Assembly: GCA_029986195.1 (NCBI GenBank)
Contig: DALTYF010000028.1
Span: 1 to 8,554, forward strand
DNA: 8,554 nucleotides
Direction of reading: 5' to 3'
Source of the DNA: Methanocorpusculum sp.
GTDB taxonomy: Archaea > Halobacteriota > Methanomicrobia > Methanomicrobiales > Methanocorpusculaceae
Shown here in pieces: positions 6,281 to 8,554 of this stretch. Under the pieces are notes generated by a model. The model saw nothing but the letters and a program-made list of their open reading frames with translations. It did not search any database and was not told the origin of the DNA. The stretch's first letter is position 1; every line of letters begins with the position of its first letter. The translations under genes were made by a program, and so were the position numbers.

Positions 6281-6303
6281 AAAAAATAGAGGGAATATTT
6301 CCC
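6281..6303 (-). terminator. Hairpin plus T6 terminator of the CBS-domain gene
   Basis: On the minus strand, eleven bases after the stop codon, GGGAA-ATA-TTCCC (plus-strand 6291-6303) forms a 5-bp stem with a 3-base loop, followed by TCTA and then T6 (6281-6286). This resembles an intrinsic terminator and isolates the CBS gene from thioredoxin. Confidence 0.6.
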
Positions 6304-6314
6304 GGAAAATAATA

Positions 6315-7175
6315 TTATTCTGCTTCGTATAATGCCGTAATCACATCGCGATCGAACAGCATGCCGGACAGACGCTGATCATTATCGATGATCGGCATCT
6401 GGTCCACACGACCGCGTTTCATCTTTAAGGCACAGTCGCTGATCTCGGCATTGTTCGGGACGGAAATGACCTTTGTCACCATGACATCCTTAACCGGACG
6501 GTTTGGAAGCTCCACTTTGGAGATACCATAGGAGATGGTATGGTTGTCGCGGATACTCTCCCAGGTCCACTCATCATCGTCTGTTCCGGTGGAGAAGTCG
6601 CTGGTCTGCACATCATCCTCAATGCGGGAACAGCGGATTAAGTCGCGTTCTGAGATAATGCCGGTCAGTTTGTTCTCGGAGTTTAAGATAGGCATTGCAT
6701 CCACTTCTGCAAGCTCCATGATTCTGCCGACAACGGGAAGCGGGGTCTCCTCCCAGATGGCAAAGGTCTGTTTGTCAACAAGCCGGTCGCGAATCTCGCG
6801 TTTGTCATTGATCTTGGCAACAGCGCTGACCAGATCGGAGACACTCAGAAGACCAACCAGTTTGTTCCCCTCAACAACCGGAAGACGGCGGATGTTACAG
6901 TTGGTCATAACTTCCGCCGCCTCGGCAAGCGTTGCATCCGGACGGATGGTCAGCGGCTCGGGGCTCATCAGAAGCGCAATCTGATTTTCCTCTGCATTGT
7001 GCAGAATGTCTTTTCTGGTGACAATGCCGATCAGCTGATCGCCTTTTACTACCGGTACACCAGAGATACCGGTGCGCTTCAGAATCCGGAGAACGTCGTC
7101 CCGGCTGGAGGGAATCTCCACGGACACAACATCCTTTGTCATGTAGTCTTTTGCCAGCATTTCTTCAGTTGTCAT
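6315..7175 (-). CDS. Four-CBS-domain protein
   Basis: The 286-residue protein consists almost entirely of CBS domains, adenosine-ligand sensor modules that pair into Bateman modules. The four repeats run at about 8-60 (GVPVVKGDQLIGIVTRKDIL), 67-120 (RRLPVVEGNKLVGLLSVSDL), 131-183 (AMPILNSENKLTGIISERDL) and 228-283 (QMPIIDNDQRLSGMLFDRDV). Each ends in the typical hydrophobic strand and Asp-hydrophobic helix. An acidic linker (about 185-215, including TGTDDDEW) separates domains three and four. No enzyme, transporter or DNA-binding domain is attached, so it is probably a stand-alone sensor binding AMP, ATP, SAM or possibly c-di-AMP; the ligand cannot be deduced. The ATG at 7175 is served by GAAGGTG (7180-7186), four bases upstream, part of which lies in a hairpin arm. 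It has its own terminator downstream. Confidence 0.93.
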   Translation of the reverse strand: MTTEEMLAKDYMTKDVVSVEIPSSRDDVLRILKRTGISGVPVVKGDQLIGIVTRKDILHNAEENQIALLMSPEPLTIRPDATLAEAAEVMTNCNIRRLPVVEGNKLVGLLSVSDLVSAVAKINDKREIRDRLVDKQTFAIWEETPLPVVGRIMELAEVDAMPILNSENKLTGIISERDLIRCSRIEDDVQTSDFSTGTDDDEWTWESIRDNHTISYGISKVELPNRPVKDVMVTKVISVPNNAEISDCALKMKRGRVDQMPIIDNDQRLSGMLFDRDVITALYEAE

Positions 7176-7179
7176 GGAA

Positions 7180-7200
7180 CACCTTCGTATGTTGTACGAA
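7180..7200 (-). promoter_or_regulatory. 5'-leader hairpin touching the ribosome binding site of the CBS gene
   Basis: A perfect 6-bp inverted repeat, TTCGTA (7184-7189) and TACGAA (7195-7200) with a 5-base loop, lies immediately before the CBS gene. On the minus strand its 3' arm TACGAA runs directly into GGTG, so the Shine-Dalgarno GAAGGTG (7180-7186) is half inside the stem. It could modulate translation initiation, or be a protein-binding palindrome. Confidence 0.45.
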
Positions 7201-7232
7201 TCTTCTTGTCTGTGACTTGGGCATTACACATC

Positions 7233-7245
7233 TTCCCAAAGGGAA
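7233..7245. repeat. Palindrome TTCCC-AAA-GGGAA in the CBS-uspA intergenic region
   Basis: A perfect 5-bp inverted repeat with a 3-base spacer lies about 60 bases upstream of the CBS start, inside the 283-base gap 7176-7458. The core CCCAAAGGG recurs at 7391-7399. No T-run follows on either side, so a terminator role is unlikely; an operator or leader structure is possible. Confidence 0.35.
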
Positions 7246-7334
7246 AAGTTAGAATTACGTTAGGGCTATTGATGTAAAAACAGTTCTATCCGGCACAATG
7301 GATGATCTGCTTGGCAGGATCTGTTCTGATGTGG

Positions 7335-7366
7335 AAAAAAGCCGGAATCATTGCAGAAACCCCGGC
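7335..7366 (-). terminator. Intrinsic-type terminator downstream of the first uspA gene
   Basis: On the minus strand GCCGG (7362-7366), a 16-base loop and CCGGC (7341-7345) are followed at once by T6 (7335-7340). It lies about 90 bases after the uspA stop. A second minus-strand T6 occurs slightly earlier at 7376-7381, preceded by the small CCC-TTT-GGG palindrome, and a T5 at 7419-7423. Together these probably end the uspA transcript in stages. The rest of the gap 7176-7458 shows no convincing gene. Confidence 0.55.
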
Positions 7367-7458
7367 AAAAGGGACAAAAAATTTCCCTCTCCCAAAGGGG
7401 ATCAGATGCTACGCGCAGAAAAAGAGAAGGATTCCCTGATAAAATTTGTGCGAATATT

Positions 7459-7887
7459 TCAGGTCCGGACAATTAAGATGTTGGTTTTGCCGTAGTTAAC
7501 CACATAGGAGGAAACACTGCCCAGCAGCAGGCGGTCCAGTTTGGATTTGCCGAGGGAGCCGACAACGATCAGATCTGCACCGATCTTGGTCGAAATTTCA
7601 ATGATGGTGTCTCCCGCATGGCCTGCCTCAATGTGCGGCTCGACGGTGACGCCTTGCTGTTTTGCATCCTCGACAAGTTCTGCAATGACCTGATGCCCCT
7701 CCTTTTCAAACCGTTCGTAGATCAGTTCCCAGGTGGTGTCCACCGGTGCGGGGCTGACGATGCCTGACTCTATGACATAGATTACGTGGAGTTCGGCTTT
7801 GTTCTGTTTCGCCAGTTCGACCGCCCGTGAAAATGCCCGCCGGCTGATCTCGGACCCGTCAATTGCTACAAGTATTTTGGAAAACAT
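7459..7887 (-). CDS. Universal stress protein, UspA family (ATP-binding type)
   Basis: The 142-residue single-domain USP begins MFSKILVAIDGSEIS, with the nucleotide-contacting Asp at D10. It carries the ATP-binding signature G-2X-G-9X-G-S as G110, G113, G123 and S124 within VVGSLGKSKLDRLLLGS, as in the ATP-binding MJ0577 class. Such proteins form cytosolic dimers and act as stress-linked nucleotide sensors; the specific output is unknown. It is a tandem paralogue of the gene at 7972-8388. The two agree closely at both ends and differ in the middle (about residues 40-80), the variable region of the family. A good Shine-Dalgarno GGAGGT (7896-7901) lies eight bases before the ATG, and a separate TATA element stands upstream, so it need not be cotranscribed with its paralogue. 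Confidence 0.95.
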   Translation of the reverse strand: MFSKILVAIDGSEISRRAFSRAVELAKQNKAELHVIYVIESGIVSPAPVDTTWELIYERFEKEGHQVIAELVEDAKQQGVTVEPHIEAGHAGDTIIEISTKIGADLIVVGSLGKSKLDRLLLGSVSSYVVNYGKTNILIVRT

Positions 7888-7936
7888 GACTGTGTACCTC
7901 CGATTATCTCGTTATGATTACTTATCCTCTCCAAAA

Positions 7937-7945
7937 CTTAAAAAG
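7937..7945 (-). promoter_or_regulatory. TATA element of the first uspA gene
   Basis: The minus strand reads CTTTTTAAG, about 54 bases before the ATG at 7887. A start site about 25 bases downstream would leave a leader of roughly 28 bases that contains the GGAGGT site at 7896-7901. Its T5 may also help terminate the upstream uspA paralogue. Confidence 0.45.
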
Positions 7946-7971
7946 AGTTCGGAGCTGGCAAGAGATCCGTT

Positions 7972-8388
7972 TCATCCGCGGATAACCATAATATTCCGCA
8001 TGCTGTACTGGGTTACATAGGCGGAAACACTGCCGAGCAGCAGACGATCCAGATGGGATTTGCCAAGAGATCCGACAACAATCAGGTCGGCGTCTATCTC
8101 GTCGGCGGTGCTGACGATTCTGTCGCCCGGGTGACCGGAGACAAGGTGCGGAGTAAAGGAAACACCTGCCTCTTTTGCGGTATTTTCAAGTTCGTCAAGC
8201 AGCATTTTTGCGTCCGTCCCGGTCCTGGTCTGGTTTGCGGGACTGTCGTCCTTCCATATGTGGGAACTGTTGACGACTGTAATCGCATGCAGTTCGGCAT
8301 TGTCTTCCCTGGCGAACTCAAGAGCCCGGGAGTACGCTATCCGGCTGATCTCAGAACCATCCAGCGCCACAAGAATTCTGGAAAACAT
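7972..8388 (-). CDS. Universal stress protein, UspA family (ATP-binding type, second copy)
   Basis: The 138-residue USP begins MFSRILVALDGSEIS (D10 at the nucleotide contact). Its ATP-binding signature is G106, G109, G119 and S120 within VVGSLGKSHLDRLLLGS. The closely similar neighbour at 7459-7887 shows the pair arose by tandem duplication; the middle part (about residues 40-75, including HIWKDDSPANQTRTGTD) has diverged, perhaps changing ligand or partner. Unlike its neighbour it has no Shine-Dalgarno. Instead an AT-rich ATTTTTTATT element sits about 31 bases upstream, suggesting a leaderless or very short-leader message. The gap to the next gene is 84 bases. Copy B of the dispersed repeat starts 49 bases upstream of its ATG. 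Confidence 0.95.
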   Translation of the reverse strand: MFSRILVALDGSEISRIAYSRALEFAREDNAELHAITVVNSSHIWKDDSPANQTRTGTDAKMLLDELENTAKEAGVSFTPHLVSGHPGDRIVSTADEIDADLIVVGSLGKSHLDRLLLGSVSAYVTQYSMRNIMVIRG

Positions 8389-8413
8389 GATAATTCTACT
8401 GTCGCGTTATAAG

Positions 8414-8423
8414 AATAAAAAAT
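8414..8423 (-). promoter_or_regulatory. Probable TATA element of the second uspA gene
   Basis: The minus strand reads ATTTTTTATT, centred about 31 bases before the ATG at 8388. An alternative TTATAA at 8407-8412 is closer, but would place the start site inside the gene. Copy B of the repeat lies directly upstream. Confidence 0.4.
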
Positions 8424-8436
8424 GTCGGATGGTTCT

Positions 8437-8507
8437 GGCATTGTACCCAAATTCGTTTATTGGCAACGAATGATCGTTGTTGATCAAATTTCAGCCCACG
8501 ATTCGCA
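8437..8507 (+). repeat. Dispersed repeat, copy B
   Basis: This is the second copy of the element at 4714-4785, in the same orientation. Shared blocks in order are GGCATTGT, AAATTC, TTTATT, TGATCGT, TTGATC, AATTTCAGCCC, CGA and TCGCA. Its central hairpin is cleaner than in copy A: CAACGA (8464-8469), loop ATGA, TCGTTG (8474-8479). It runs into the perfect hairpin at 8497-8529. No coding capacity is seen in 8389-8554. Confidence 0.65.
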
Positions 8508-8529
8508 CGGAAGAGCCGTGCGAATCGTG
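8497..8529 (+). repeat. Perfect 14-bp inverted repeat (hairpin)
   Basis: CACGATTCGCACGG (8497-8510) and its exact reverse complement CCGTGCGAATCGTG (8516-8529) are separated by the 5-base loop AAGAG. The left arm is the end of repeat copy B. No T-run follows within the remaining 25 bases, which argues against an ordinary terminator. Confidence 0.75.
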
Positions 8530-8554
8530 AGATGTTCTGGAATAAAGGTGCAAT

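Noticed and set aside
7266..7495. Short open frames in the gap between the CBS and first uspA genes (68 codons minus, 65 codons plus)
   Set aside because: They overlap a clear terminator and the uspA 3' end, lack ribosome binding sites and show no protein-like composition.
4714..8529. Possibility that the two repeat copies are CRISPR repeats or att sites bounding an inserted island
   Set aside because: There is no regularly spaced array or cas gene. The 3.7 kb between the copies holds ordinary housekeeping and stress genes with no integrase or transposase.

Overview
The window looks like a chromosomal segment of a methanogenic euryarchaeon, most likely of the order Methanomicrobiales. That placement is an inference from gene content and order: a 2-oxoacid:ferredoxin oxidoreductase gamma subunit followed by sucC, sucD and an archaeal diadenylate cyclase, with moderately GC-rich coding sequence. 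It is supported by archaeal-style signals: AT-rich TATA elements about 25-31 bases before start codons, several apparently leaderless genes, GGAGGT-type ribosome binding sites inside operons, and oligo-T terminators. I cannot name the genus from sequence alone.

Bases 1-2883 (+) are one translationally coupled operon: the end of a korC-like gene, sucC, sucD and dacZ, each joined to the next by a 4-base ATGA overlap, closed by a T7 run. The first three genes serve the reductive partial TCA branch (succinate to succinyl-CoA to 2-oxoglutarate). The last makes the second messenger c-di-AMP.

Bases 2925-4666 (-) hold a two-gene operon convergent with dacZ: an AAA_21/OLD-type ATPase and a DUF4276 Toprim-like protein joined by a GTGA overlap. 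This is the architecture of a split OLD-family ATPase/nuclease and is the best candidate for a little-described defence or genome-maintenance module here.

Bases 4667-4926 and 8389-8554 are non-coding and each carry one copy of a roughly 72-base dispersed repeat, about 79% identical by hand alignment. Both copies start 48-49 bases upstream of a minus-strand start codon. Both end in one arm of an inverted repeat whose two arms changed together between the copies. I regard this as the least explained signal in the window.

Bases 4927-8388 are small housekeeping and stress genes: a class II aldolase (+), then on the minus strand a Cys-rich thioredoxin-fold protein, a WCGPC thioredoxin, a four-CBS-domain protein and two tandem UspA proteins. 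Most have their own promoter and terminator, so this is a neighbourhood rather than an operon. CBS and USP domains are both known c-di-AMP-binding folds in bacteria, which allows a speculative link to dacZ.
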